Positions 35,725-45,310 of a stretch of DNA of 64,000 nucleotides are shown here, piece after piece. The notes under the pieces are model-generated. The model made no database searches. It had not been told where the DNA came from and saw only the letters and a list, made by a program, of their open reading frames with translations. How positions within the stretch are numbered: position 1 is the stretch's first letter; each line of letters begins with the position of its first letter. Made by a program: the position numbers and the translations under genes. This DNA is from Bacillus salipaludis. Lineage in GTDB: Bacteria > Bacillota > Bacilli > Bacillales_B > DSM-18226. The stretch lies in the NCBI RefSeq assembly GCF_004358205.1, contig NZ_SMYO01000004.1:460816-524815 (forward strand). The letters run 5' to 3'.

Positions 35725-37014
35725 ATGAAAGCTATCTCAATTGGATTATTAGGTTTAGGAACAGTGGGATCTGGTGTGGTACAAATCATCAAAAATCATC
35801 AAGACAAATTAATGCATCAGGTTGGATGTCCTGTTGAAATAAAAAAAATACTTGTAAACGACTTACATAAAACGAGGTCTGCTGAGATCAATACGCAAGT
35901 TTTAACAAATAACCCTGATGATATTCTTCAAGACCCGGAAATCGATGTGGTAATTGAGGTAATGGGTGGAGTAGAAGAAACGAAAAAATATTTGCAAAGT
36001 GCACTTCAGAGTGGCAAGCATGTAGTCACTGCAAATAAAGATTTGATGGCTCTTCACGGTTCCGAATTATTAAAGCTAGCCTCGGAAAATGGCTGCGATT
36101 TGTTTTACGAAGCCAGTGTTGCAGGGGGAATCCCAATTTTAAGAGGCTTAGTTGACGGGCTTGCATCCGATCGAATTACTCAATTAATGGGGATTGTAAA
36201 CGGTACAACGAATTTTATTTTAACAAAAATGAGCTCTGAAGGACTTGCCTACGAGGATGTCTTAAAAGAAGCCCAAGAGCTTGGATTTGCTGAGGCGGAT
36301 CCAACTTCAGATGTTGAAGGATTAGATGCTGCACGTAAAATGACTATCCTTGCTACATTAGGTTTCTCCATGCATATTGACCTTGAGGATGTAAAAGTCA
36401 GTGGAATTACTCAAATAACTGAAGAAGATCTGCGGTATGGTAAGCAGATGGGGTATACAATGAAACTGATTGGGAATGCTCATCGCGAGGGTGAAAAAGT
36501 AGAAGTGAGCGTTCAGCCAACCTTTTTATCTAATAATCATCCGCTTGCATCTGTGCAAAATGAGTACAATGCGGTATATGTTTACGGCGAGGCTGTAGGT
36601 GAGACGATGTTCTATGGACCTGGGGCAGGGAGCCTGCCAACAGCAACAGCGGTTGTTTCCGATTTAGTGGGTGTGATTAAAAACTTAAGACTTGGTGTTA
36701 ACGGAAGAAGTGCGGTGGCACCACAATATCCGAAACGACTGAAGGATGACTCGGAAAAGTATTCGAAATACTTCCTACGTATTCATGTGCAGGACGAAGT
36801 TGGCGTATTTGCTGAGATTACCTCGATTTTTGCTAAATATGGTGTCAGTTTTGAAAAAATCCTTCAGATGCCGGTAACAAAAAATGAAACCGCAGAAATT
36901 GTTTTAGTGACGCATCAGGCTTCTTTAACCGACATTGAGGATATTTTAGTAGAGTTAAAGGATTTAACTGCAGTTAAGGAAGTTAAGAGTTCGTACAAAG
37001 TGGTTAGAAAATAG
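35725..37014 (+). CDS. hom: Homoserine dehydrogenase
   Basis: 429 residues. NAD(P) site GLLGLGTVGSGVVQ, the central EVMGG and ANKDLMA, homoserine-binding GIVNGTTNFILTKM, AEADPTSDVEGLDAARK, and a C-terminal ACT domain (RIHVQDEVGVFAEITSIFAKYGVSF) for threonine feedback. It reduces aspartate semialdehyde to homoserine. AGGAGGGG precedes the ATG. It is followed directly by thrB; in B. subtilis thrC lies between the two. Confidence 0.96.
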   Translation: MKAISIGLLGLGTVGSGVVQIIKNHQDKLMHQVGCPVEIKKILVNDLHKTRSAEINTQVLTNNPDDILQDPEIDVVIEVMGGVEETKKYLQSALQSGKHVVTANKDLMALHGSELLKLASENGCDLFYEASVAGGIPILRGLVDGLASDRITQLMGIVNGTTNFILTKMSSEGLAYEDVLKEAQELGFAEADPTSDVEGLDAARKMTILATLGFSMHIDLEDVKVSGITQITEEDLRYGKQMGYTMKLIGNAHREGEKVEVSVQPTFLSNNHPLASVQNEYNAVYVYGEAVGETMFYGPGAGSLPTATAVVSDLVGVIKNLRLGVNGRSAVAPQYPKRLKDDSEKYSKYFLRIHVQDEVGVFAEITSIFAKYGVSFEKILQMPVTKNETAEIVLVTHQASLTDIEDILVELKDLTAVKEVKSSYKVVRK

Positions 37015-37036
37015 AGAATAAAGGAGCTGTCTGTTG

Positions 37037-37951
37037 ATGACCCTCGATAACAGAGTACAAATCAAAGTTCCAGCAAGTTCTGCAAACTTGGGTCCAGGAT
37101 TTGATTCCATTGGAATTGCTGTCGATTTATATTTAACGTTAGAAGTAGAACAAAGTAATCATTGGGAATTTATTGCGGAAACTGAGGAATTAAGTCAATT
37201 CCCCAACAATGAGGAGAATTTCATGTGTCAAGTGGCCCTTAAGGTTGCTTCGAAATATGGAAAGACCCTGACGCCATGTAAAGTGAAAATTAATAGTGAA
37301 ATTCCATTAGCCCGTGGACTTGGTTCAAGTGCTTCGGCGATTGTTGCAGCGATTGAATTAGCTGACTTTGTTGGAAATCTTGGGCTGGATACCCGTGAGA
37401 AGTTATTGCTTGCAACTGAGATGGAGGGGCATCCAGATAATGTTGGAGCATCGCTATATGGGGGATTGGTTGTGGGATGTTATCACCATAATGAAGTGGA
37501 CCTTGTGTCATTTCCCAATCTGGCGTTTGAAATGATCGCTGTTATTCCGAATGAAGAATTATTAACAAAGGATTCGCGTGGAGTTTTACCGGGAGTGCTT
37601 CCTTATTCGGAGGCAATTCAAGCCTCTGCAACCGCAAATGTATTAGTTGGTGCCCTTCTTAGTCAAAATTGGGAGCTAGCGGGAAAAATGATGGAGTCCG
37701 ATTTATTCCATCAGCCATACCGAAAACAGCTGATTCCTTTTTATTCTGAAATTGAGGTAGCAGCTAAAGAAAATGGTGCCTTTGGAGTGGCTTTAAGCGG
37801 GGCAGGCCCAACAATGCTTTGTTTTGCAGAAAAAGGGAAAGGCAGAAAAGTTGCTGAATCACTTCAACAAACCTTTTCAGCCATGTCCGTGAAACTTTTA
37901 AACATCGATGATACTGGGAGCAATGTTTATAATTTAGAATGTGCAAAATAA
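37037..37951 (+). CDS. thrB: Homoserine kinase
   Basis: 304 residues, GHMP kinase family: substrate motif VPASSANLGPGFDSIG, ATP loop PLARGLGSSASA and C-terminal GVALSGAGPTMLCF. It phosphorylates homoserine for threonine synthesis. ATG at 37037 is chosen; an in-frame TTG directly before it (37034) is an alternative. AAGGAG lies 10 bp upstream. Second gene of the operon, 22 bp after hom. Confidence 0.95.
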   Translation: MTLDNRVQIKVPASSANLGPGFDSIGIAVDLYLTLEVEQSNHWEFIAETEELSQFPNNEENFMCQVALKVASKYGKTLTPCKVKINSEIPLARGLGSSASAIVAAIELADFVGNLGLDTREKLLLATEMEGHPDNVGASLYGGLVVGCYHHNEVDLVSFPNLAFEMIAVIPNEELLTKDSRGVLPGVLPYSEAIQASATANVLVGALLSQNWELAGKMMESDLFHQPYRKQLIPFYSEIEVAAKENGAFGVALSGAGPTMLCFAEKGKGRKVAESLQQTFSAMSVKLLNIDDTGSNVYNLECAK

Positions 37952-37975
37952 AAAGGGCAGCCTAGCTGCCCTTTT
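37951..37975. terminator. Terminator between convergent thrB and GGDEF-EAL genes
   Basis: AAAAGGGCAG / CTGCCCTTTT with loop CCTAG; symmetrical A and T arms make it bidirectional. Confidence 0.92.
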
Positions 37976-40501
37976 CTAGTTTTTTAGAAAATCCTCAAAT
38001 GCTTCTTTACTTAGTGGTTTACTAAACAAATACCCTTGCATCTGAATACAATCTTTTGATCGTAAGAATTCCTTTTGGTAATCCGTTTCTACACCTTCGG
38101 CAATAACATCTAAATGAAGCCCTCGGGCCATATTAATAATCGCCTCCGGAATCTCTGTATTGACAAGATTCTCGGTAATATTTTGAATAAAAGATTTATC
38201 AATTTTTAACGTGTTAATCGGCAAGTTTTTTAAATAACTTAGGGATGAGTACCCTGTACCAAAATCATCAATGGAAATGGCTATACCCATGTTTTGGAGT
38301 GATTGCAGCGATTGAACAAGTTCCTTTGAATTTGTAAGAAGAATACTTTCCGTAATTTCGATTTCGAAATTCTTTGGATTTAATTTACTTTCCTGCAAGA
38401 TTTCCTTAACCTGTATTACCATATTAAGAGGCTCCTGAAATTGCCTTGCTGAGAAATTTACTGAAATGTTTAATGACTGATGATATTTCGTATTCCATTC
38501 ACTTACTTGGTGACATGCTTTCTTCATGACGATTTCCCATAGAGATTGAATTAATCCGGTATCCTCTGCAATCGGTATGAAAACCTCGGGAGAGACAAAG
38601 CCTAATTCTTCATCCGTCCATCTTAATAATGCTTCTGCTCCGTAAATAGTTTCCGTTTGAACATTCATTTTTGGCTGATAGTGGACCTCTATTTTTTGAC
38701 TTTCGATTGCTTTTCTTAGCCGTGATTCCAATCTTGGCCGTTCTTGATTCATATTGCTAATTTGTTCATTAAAAATAACGACTCGGTTACCGCCCAATTT
38801 TTTAGCTGAGTACATCGCCATATCAGCATAAATGATCAAGGTATCTAGATTATTTGTGTGCTCAGGATACATACTGATACCACAGCTGGCACTTAGATAC
38901 ACTTCAATTCCAGCAATTGAGTATGGCTTTTTTAAAGTATTAATGATTTCTTCTGCAACTGCTTTTGAGGCCTTCACATCCAGATTATTCATCAGAATGA
39001 TAAATTCATCGCCGCCTTGTCTTGTAATGATGTGATTATCTTCAGGCAGGCATTTTTGGATTCGATTTGCTACGATTTTCAGTAACTCATCCCCTTTGTT
39101 ATGTCCAAAGGAGTCATTAACATGTTTGAAACGATCCAAATCAATAAATAAAACCGATACAGTTTCTCCTTTTTCATTTGCATGATTAATAATAGGTTGT
39201 AGCTTTTCTTGAAAGTATCTTCGATTGGTTAAACCGGTTAGCGGGTCGTGATACGCTTGGTATTCAATTAGTTTTTTACTCTGGTTTAAATCATTTACAT
39301 AGTGTTGTAAATGATTTGATAAAGCGTTCACGTTTTCTGTCAGAAATCCAAGTTCATCTTTACGATTTAAATGTAACTTTTTACCAAAGTTACCTTGGGC
39401 AATTTCATTCACTTGTTCAACAATGTAACCAATTGGTTTAGTAATGGAACGTGAAAAAATAAAACTAATAATCAGAACAACAATCATAATCACAATAGAA
39501 AGCATAATGTGAACTTTTAACTCGTGTAACAATTCACTCTGGATAAGGCCATAATCATAAACAAGGCAAATCACATAGGGTTGATCAAGTTTCGTTTTTA
39601 CCGGAACGAATGTCTTCATGACAGATTTGTCTTTTAGATTGTCTTTATAGGACTGTACTTTATTTGTTTGTATAGCTTTTCTAACAAATTTGGTATCTAC
39701 ATTAATATTTGGGTACTTCTCGTAAGAACCATACCATTTTGGCTCGGCAGAAATCCGGGTATAATCATTTCCATTTAAATGAACCTCTTCTTTCTTTTTG
39801 CCAAAATTCTTTGGATTCAAAACAGACATTTCCAGGATACCTGGTTCTTTTGTAAAGTTCTCAATAATTTTCCCTGGACCAAAACGCTCTTCGTATTCAA
39901 GAACTTTATGGTCTCGGAAATAGGGGTCAATTATATAATTGGTTGTACCATCATAGTAATAGCCCCATTTATCAATATGATCGGGATTAGATGAGGCTTT
40001 CTCCATTGGGCCTGACCAATAATAGGGTAAGGAGAGCCCTTTTTTTACAGTTACAGGCTTTAAGGAAAAAAGCTGCAGGTAGGCATCATACCAATAGCCC
40101 CAGCCTTTTGTTCCCATATTAATTTCTTTTGGGTCAGAGGATCTGACACCAACAACATCATCCTTTGTCTTGGCTAAAAGTGTAATGTGGGAAACTCTTA
40201 ATTCCTTTGCAAGTTCTTTTAGCTGTTCATTTGTTACATCTTGGTATCGTGGTGGAAGAGCCTTTCTTATCGCGATGGAGGCAATTCTCAGCTCTCTTGC
40301 AAGGATGTCTTCCACATATTCTGATCCCTGTTTAGTATTTTCAACTTGAACAGAAACTTCTTTGGTGATCATGGCGATTTCCTTTTCATTATAGTCAAGT
40401 AGTTGATTTTTTGACCGAATATAATGAAAGGCATTATTAGCAACTAAGATGATAAATACAATAAGACAAAAAATTAATGGAAGTTTCTTTTTAATCGACA
40501 A
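37976..40501 (-). CDS. Membrane-bound GGDEF-EAL cyclic-di-GMP enzyme
   Basis: 841 residues. TM helix (about 8-25), a large extracytoplasmic sensor region (30-330), second TM (about 335-355), HAMP, GGDEF domain and EAL domain. The GGDEF motif is intact (RQGGDEFII), as are the EAL motif (AEALLRW), the ITESIL glutamate, IDDFGTGYSSL, LKIDKSF and IAEGVET. It could therefore both make and degrade c-di-GMP, with output set by the sensor domain. Single gene; the small CxxC gene lies upstream on the same strand. Confidence 0.93.
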   Translation of the reverse strand: MSIKKKLPLIFCLIVFIILVANNAFHYIRSKNQLLDYNEKEIAMITKEVSVQVENTKQGSEYVEDILARELRIASIAIRKALPPRYQDVTNEQLKELAKELRVSHITLLAKTKDDVVGVRSSDPKEINMGTKGWGYWYDAYLQLFSLKPVTVKKGLSLPYYWSGPMEKASSNPDHIDKWGYYYDGTTNYIIDPYFRDHKVLEYEERFGPGKIIENFTKEPGILEMSVLNPKNFGKKKEEVHLNGNDYTRISAEPKWYGSYEKYPNINVDTKFVRKAIQTNKVQSYKDNLKDKSVMKTFVPVKTKLDQPYVICLVYDYGLIQSELLHELKVHIMLSIVIMIVVLIISFIFSRSITKPIGYIVEQVNEIAQGNFGKKLHLNRKDELGFLTENVNALSNHLQHYVNDLNQSKKLIEYQAYHDPLTGLTNRRYFQEKLQPIINHANEKGETVSVLFIDLDRFKHVNDSFGHNKGDELLKIVANRIQKCLPEDNHIITRQGGDEFIILMNNLDVKASKAVAEEIINTLKKPYSIAGIEVYLSASCGISMYPEHTNNLDTLIIYADMAMYSAKKLGGNRVVIFNEQISNMNQERPRLESRLRKAIESQKIEVHYQPKMNVQTETIYGAEALLRWTDEELGFVSPEVFIPIAEDTGLIQSLWEIVMKKACHQVSEWNTKYHQSLNISVNFSARQFQEPLNMVIQVKEILQESKLNPKNFEIEITESILLTNSKELVQSLQSLQNMGIAISIDDFGTGYSSLSYLKNLPINTLKIDKSFIQNITENLVNTEIPEAIINMARGLHLDVIAEGVETDYQKEFLRSKDCIQMQGYLFSKPLSKEAFEDFLKN

Positions 40502-40677
40502 TGAAGCAACACTCCAATTACATAAACATTTTGAAGAATTTTGGAATTTAGTATTTTCCTTGTGTAAAAATATGTTTATTTTGCTTAAAGAATATCATAA
40601 TCACATTATAAAAGTAATGAGTAAAAACAGGAGAATGAGCATGGGGAACATTATGAGGAGGCAACTTACAAAAAGAG

Positions 40678-40702
40678 AATTCAGCAGCGAGGCTGCTGAA
40701 TT
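40678..40702 (-). terminator. Terminator of the small CxxC gene
   Basis: AATTCAGCAGC / GCTGCTGAATT with GAG loop, followed on the minus strand by CTCTTTTT. Confidence 0.85.
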
Positions 40703-40703
40703 A

Positions 40704-40847
40704 TTACCCATTTAATCCATGTAACCACTCTTGGTAGCATTCATGACAAAGTGTTTCATCTCGTTCAACATTGGAAGTCACGAAGGTTACGTTGTGATGC
40801 TGATCTTGTTCAATATCATTTGTACAATAAAAACATTTTTCACTCAT
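40704..40847 (-). CDS. Small double-CxxC protein, probable zinc-binding
   Basis: 47-residue ORF with CFYC at positions 5-8 and CHEC at 34-37, spaced as in a zinc ribbon, and a helical end YQEWLHGLNG. GAGGTGG lies upstream of the ATG and the gene is closed by a clear hairpin terminator directly after the stop. I do not recognise the family. The CxxC pairs and the transcription signals make it a likely real gene. Confidence 0.75.
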   Translation of the reverse strand: MSEKCFYCTNDIEQDQHHNVTFVTSNVERDETLCHECYQEWLHGLNG

Positions 40848-41019
40848 TTTTTCCACCTCGTTAATTATGAATGAGTTTAGTTTTTACATTTTTTGTGTTT
40901 TCTTACGTTGAAAATTTCACCAGGTTTTTCCTTTGAGTTTCGTTTGAAAGATTCCCTCAATTCTTACTATTTTTGATATGATTGATTTGAGCATAAATCT
41001 ATTATGACTGGTGAGCCAA

Positions 41020-42735
41020 ATGAAATTTACTTTTAAGAATAAAGCAGCAGGAATTAAATTTCTTTTTTATCGCAGCATCCGCACGAAAATGGTTGTATTT
41101 TTTCTAATGGTAGCACTCATTCCATTGGCCATTTTCGGTCTGCTGTCCTATCAAAAGTCCTCGACGATTGTGAATAAACAATACAATGATTATGAACGAT
41201 TTGCTGTCTCTCAATTGGATAAACAAATTGAAAATACGATTCAGCAGATGTTTGTGGTTTCAAAGGATATTAATCACTATCTATCGGATCCAACTTTAAT
41301 TATTTTAAAAGAAGAAATACCACGGACCTATTCGGCATTTATTGAAAATAAAAACTTTGAACGCTATTTAGAAGCACATAAAACCTATAATACAAAGGGA
41401 ATCTACCTCATTACGAATACAGGCTACTACTATGGAAATAATCAAGTGAATATCCACCAGCTTTTTCAAAAGCCTTTTTGGAAGGAAATTAATAATTTAA
41501 AGGAAGGGCAGCTTTGGATTGGCTTCTATAATGCTGACCATTACTATACAGGCAATAAAAAGGAAAAATTAATTGGGATGGTTCTTCCAATTGAAAGCCA
41601 GTTTGGGGTATTAAAAGGCAGTAAGCTTTTGATCGAAACAAACGCTGATGAATTGCTCTCCCATATTAAGTTTTTAGAGAAATCGTTGCATTCTTCGATT
41701 ACACTAAGAAATGGAAACCATCAGATTGTATATAAAACAAATCATGCACCTAAAAATTTACCATCAGATATTGTCTTTAATAATCATATCGATACCTATG
41801 GATGGGATATTATTGTTCGGATCCCGCAAAAGTATTTTTATAAATCATCCAATGTAATTTTTCATTATACTGTTTTGGCAATTTTATTTTCCATCATCCT
41901 TGCCTGCATTTTAGCCGTTGTATTTTCGGTTCCGCTCTCAAAACGAATTAAAAGCCTTAAAGCCTCCATGGAAAGCGTAAGTAAAGGGGATTTAAATACC
42001 CAGATAGCGGTTACTTCGGAAGATGAATTAGCAATCTTGGGGCGAAGCTTTAATGATATGGTCCATCAAATTAAGGAATTAATTGAAAAAATTAGTCAAA
42101 CAGAACGTTTAAAAAGGCAGGCAGAGTTAAAGGCATTTCACTATCAAATTAACCCACACTTATTATTTAACACTTTAAACTCAATCCAATGGAAGGCAAG
42201 ACTGTTAGGGGCAAAAGAAGTTCAAGAAATGATCTATCATCTAACAGAAGTTCTTCATGAAAACTTAAATTTTGCCGATGAATTAATTCCTTTGAAAAAA
42301 GAACTACAAACCATCCAGCATTATTTAAAGGTTCAGGAGGTACGTTTTGGCCATACATTTGAATATGTTGAAACCTTACAAGAAAATTGTTTAGAATGTT
42401 TAATCCCAAGGATGACACTCCAGCCTTTATTCGAAAATATCTTTTTTCATGCATTTGAAGATGGGCAAGGGAGAATTGAGCTCAAGGTGGAAGAAAAAGA
42501 TGATTATATTGAGCTTACGTTAGAGGATAACGGAAAAGGAATGAATGAAGAGACCATTAGGAAACTGCTTGACCCGAGGCAACATGATGAAGGAGGAAAA
42601 GGGATTGGCGTATATAATGTTGACCAACGCGTTAAACTCCATTTTGGAACGGAGTATGGCTTATCAATCGAATCAGTCGTAGGTTTAAAGACAATTTTTA
42701 GAATGAGATGGCCGAGAAGGAGAAAACTCAAATGA
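41020..42735 (+). CDS. Sensor histidine kinase, YesM type
   Basis: 571 residues. Two membrane helices (about 25-45 and 285-305) flank an extracellular sensor domain; then a HAMP domain, the His_kinase phosphoacceptor segment HYQINPHLLFNTLNSIQ, N-box PLFENIFFHAF and G-boxes DNGKGMN / GGKGIGVYNV. The ATG at 41020 follows GGTGAG; the GTG at 41011 is part of that site. Its stop overlaps the regulator start (ATGA). The pair probably senses an extracellular sugar and controls the transport and hydrolase genes to the right. Confidence 0.92.
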   Translation: MKFTFKNKAAGIKFLFYRSIRTKMVVFFLMVALIPLAIFGLLSYQKSSTIVNKQYNDYERFAVSQLDKQIENTIQQMFVVSKDINHYLSDPTLIILKEEIPRTYSAFIENKNFERYLEAHKTYNTKGIYLITNTGYYYGNNQVNIHQLFQKPFWKEINNLKEGQLWIGFYNADHYYTGNKKEKLIGMVLPIESQFGVLKGSKLLIETNADELLSHIKFLEKSLHSSITLRNGNHQIVYKTNHAPKNLPSDIVFNNHIDTYGWDIIVRIPQKYFYKSSNVIFHYTVLAILFSIILACILAVVFSVPLSKRIKSLKASMESVSKGDLNTQIAVTSEDELAILGRSFNDMVHQIKELIEKISQTERLKRQAELKAFHYQINPHLLFNTLNSIQWKARLLGAKEVQEMIYHLTEVLHENLNFADELIPLKKELQTIQHYLKVQEVRFGHTFEYVETLQENCLECLIPRMTLQPLFENIFFHAFEDGQGRIELKVEEKDDYIELTLEDNGKGMNEETIRKLLDPRQHDEGGKGIGVYNVDQRVKLHFGTEYGLSIESVVGLKTIFRMRWPRRRKLK

Positions 42736-43877
42736 TAAAGGTACTGATTGCTGACGATGAACTAATTGTACGAAAAGGATTAATGGCAACCGTCGAATGG
42801 GAAAAATATAATATGACAGTGATTGCTGATGCCCCTAACGGACAAAAGGCCTGGGAGTTGTTCGAGGAGCACCGTCCTGAAATTGTGATAACGGATATTG
42901 TTATGCCGGAAGTGAACGGAATTGAATTAGCCAGAAAAATTAAACAATTATATCCTGATACGAAAATATTACTATTAAGCTGTCATCGGGATTTTACCTA
43001 TGCGCAGGAAGGCATGAATATTGGAGCCTCAGGTTATATAGTGAAAACAGCTTTTCAGGATCAGCAATTTGAAGAATATCTAAAGCGTTTTGAAGGGGAA
43101 ATTAATTCGGTTCATCATGACCAAAAAACGTTTGATTCGTCATCATTGGCAAAGGAGTTTTATGAGTGGTTATGTGACTTTGAAAATTCATTTCCAATGA
43201 TATTAGAAGAGTTATTCTTAAAAGAGTGGAAATGGATGCAGCAGCCCTATTATATTTATTTATTAAATCGATTAAAAGACAGTGATTTTCTGCTTACAAA
43301 GTTACAATCCGAGGAAAAACTAGTTGCAAAAATTTCTTGCGGTCAAGATCAAGCATTTATTTTTATTCCCGAAAAGTCACAGCGGCAATTTGAGCGATTG
43401 CTTGTCGAGGCTAGAGGGGGTGAGCCAGCCGTTCGTTGGAATATAAATGGTCCAAATCAAGGAATCAAGGAATGGATGGACGGGGTTTCCACCCTATATA
43501 GGCAGCTGCAATTTGAAAAACAATTTAAATATTCGATGGAAAATTGGCCATTACCAATTCAAAAGGCGGTACAAAAGATTATTTTACATTTGGACGAACC
43601 TCTTTCTTCTACAGATATTGCAAGTGAGGTTGGGTTAAGCCGCAGCCATTTTAGTACAATGTTTAAAAAGGCAGTTGGTGAAAGCTTTATTGCCTTTACG
43701 GAAAGAATAAGAGTACAAGTTGCTTGTGATCTTCTTGAAAAAACATCCTTAACATCACAGGAAATTAGTGAAAAAGTAGGGATTCAGGATGGTAAATACT
43801 TCAGCAAATGGTTTAAAAAATGCATCGGGGTCACACCTTCAGACTACCGGCAAAACAAAAAGAAGAATATCATCTAA
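42732..43877 (+). CDS. Response regulator, YesN type (receiver plus AraC domain)
   Basis: 381 residues. Start at 42732 overlaps the kinase stop as ATGA. Receiver: IADDELIVRKG, phosphoacceptor in VITDIVMPEVNG, LLSCHRDF, and lysine in IVKTAF. A middle region of about 150 residues is followed by an AraC-type double HTH, EVGLSRSHFSTMFKKAVGESF ... ISEKVGIQDGKYFSKWFKK. It is expected to activate the downstream sugar genes. Confidence 0.92.
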   Translation: MIKVLIADDELIVRKGLMATVEWEKYNMTVIADAPNGQKAWELFEEHRPEIVITDIVMPEVNGIELARKIKQLYPDTKILLLSCHRDFTYAQEGMNIGASGYIVKTAFQDQQFEEYLKRFEGEINSVHHDQKTFDSSSLAKEFYEWLCDFENSFPMILEELFLKEWKWMQQPYYIYLLNRLKDSDFLLTKLQSEEKLVAKISCGQDQAFIFIPEKSQRQFERLLVEARGGEPAVRWNINGPNQGIKEWMDGVSTLYRQLQFEKQFKYSMENWPLPIQKAVQKIILHLDEPLSSTDIASEVGLSRSHFSTMFKKAVGESFIAFTERIRVQVACDLLEKTSLTSQEISEKVGIQDGKYFSKWFKKCIGVTPSDYRQNKKKNII

Positions 43878-43954
43878 CAAAATTCCTAATCATTCTGCAT
43901 CTTGCGAAATTTCAAACAATATTACAAAAAGAATAAGATGAATTTAAGTTTAAG

Positions 43955-43990
43955 ACCGCTTTCATTAAGGTTACAATGAAAGCGGTTTCT
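43955..43990 (+). promoter_or_regulatory. Hairpin with embedded cre-like site ahead of the sugar operon
   Basis: ACCGCTTTCATT / AATGAAAGCGGT, a perfect 12-bp stem with loop AAGGTTAC, may terminate the kinase/regulator transcript (weak T tract). Its right arm contains TGAAAGCGGTTTCT (43977-43990), which matches the CcpA cre consensus TGWAANCGNTNWCA at all but the last position. Either or both functions are possible. Confidence 0.5.
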
Positions 43991-44023
43991 GTTATGTATA
44001 AGGAAAAAAAGGGGGAATTAAAA

Positions 44024-45289
44024 ATGAAGAAAATTACAGTTGCTTTTTTAGTATTCCTTTTGCTTTTTGCAATGGCCGCATGTTCAAACAGTAAATCAAG
44101 CGGTACAGAAGACGCAAAAGGTAATGACAGCAGCGGAAAAACCACGATTCGATTTGCAACATGGGATTCTGGGGAAACATTAAAAATTCAACAATTGATT
44201 GCGAAAAAGTTTGAAGAAAAAAACCCAAATGTAAAGGTACAAGTAGAAGCTTACGGAGATGGATTTGACCAAAAACTGGCTGCGGCGTTTGGTGCAAAAA
44301 ACCCGCCAGATGTTATGTATATGTGGAATTTCCCAGCTTACTTTCAATCGTTAGAGCCGCTGGATAATTTGATTAAAAATGATTCTGAAATGGATATGAA
44401 TGATTTTTATCAGGGGTTATTTAATTACTCCAGCATATACGGGAAAGTATACGGGATGCCAGCCGGGTTCACCACAAGGGTTGTTTATTTTAACAAGGAT
44501 TTATTTGATGCAGCAAAGATTCCTTATCCAAAGGATGGCTGGACATGGGATGACTTTAAAAATATCGCCAAGAAATTATCAGACCCATCCAAAAAACAGT
44601 ATGGATTTGGGGTAAGGCCTGAACCCGATACTTATGATCTACAAGGCTTTGTTTGGAGCAACGGCTCAAGCTTCATTAGTGAAGACGGAAAGAAAATCAA
44701 AGGATATATGAACAGTCCGGAAACCGTTCAAGCACTGCAAAAGTTTGCAGATATGGTTAAGGATAAAAGTGCTGTTCTTGTCGGTGGAAAAAATCAACAG
44801 AGCGGTGATGATATTTTCAAGGCAGGCAAGCTTGCCATGTGGGAAAGTGGTATCTGGCCATTGGAGGGCTTTAAGGAAGCTAAGGTGAACTTTGGAACTG
44901 TGGAAATGCCTTCATTTGGCAGCAAGCCAGTAAAAGGAGTGATCGCATCGTCTGCGGTCTCGATTGCAAAAGATTCAAAACATAAAGATCTTGCATGGAA
45001 GTTTGTAAAATTTTACTCTTCAGCGGAAGCAATCAAAATGAGAACAGCTGATTTACCTGTACGTATTAGCGTTGTAAAGGAAATGAAAACGGATCAAGAT
45101 CCGATGATTAAACCATTTTACAAAATGCTTGAAAGATCAAATGATACGCCTGCTTTCTTATTAAATAAAAATTGGGATGAAATTAATCGCAACTTATCAG
45201 CAGCTGTCAATGCGATTATGCTCGGACAAGATGGAGAACAGTTATTGAATAAGGCTGTGAAGGATTCCGAGAAGTATGTAGGACAGTAA
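44024..45289 (+). CDS. Sugar ABC transporter substrate-binding lipoprotein 1
   Basis: 421 residues from ATG 44024, after GGGGGAA; the longer frame from 43976 would bury the signal peptide. Lipobox AMAAC after a hydrophobic core, then family 1 solute-binding protein sequence: TIRFATWDSGE, PDVMYMWN, YGMPAGFTTRVVYFNKDLF, GWTWDDFKNIAKKL and KLAMWESGIWPLEGF. Extracellular receptor for an oligosaccharide or glycoside. First gene of the long sugar operon, paired with the two permeases that follow. Confidence 0.92.
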   Translation: MKKITVAFLVFLLLFAMAACSNSKSSGTEDAKGNDSSGKTTIRFATWDSGETLKIQQLIAKKFEEKNPNVKVQVEAYGDGFDQKLAAAFGAKNPPDVMYMWNFPAYFQSLEPLDNLIKNDSEMDMNDFYQGLFNYSSIYGKVYGMPAGFTTRVVYFNKDLFDAAKIPYPKDGWTWDDFKNIAKKLSDPSKKQYGFGVRPEPDTYDLQGFVWSNGSSFISEDGKKIKGYMNSPETVQALQKFADMVKDKSAVLVGGKNQQSGDDIFKAGKLAMWESGIWPLEGFKEAKVNFGTVEMPSFGSKPVKGVIASSAVSIAKDSKHKDLAWKFVKFYSSAEAIKMRTADLPVRISVVKEMKTDQDPMIKPFYKMLERSNDTPAFLLNKNWDEINRNLSAAVNAIMLGQDGEQLLNKAVKDSEKYVGQ

Positions 45290-45310
45290 AAACTAAAAAG
45301 AGGTGTTTTT

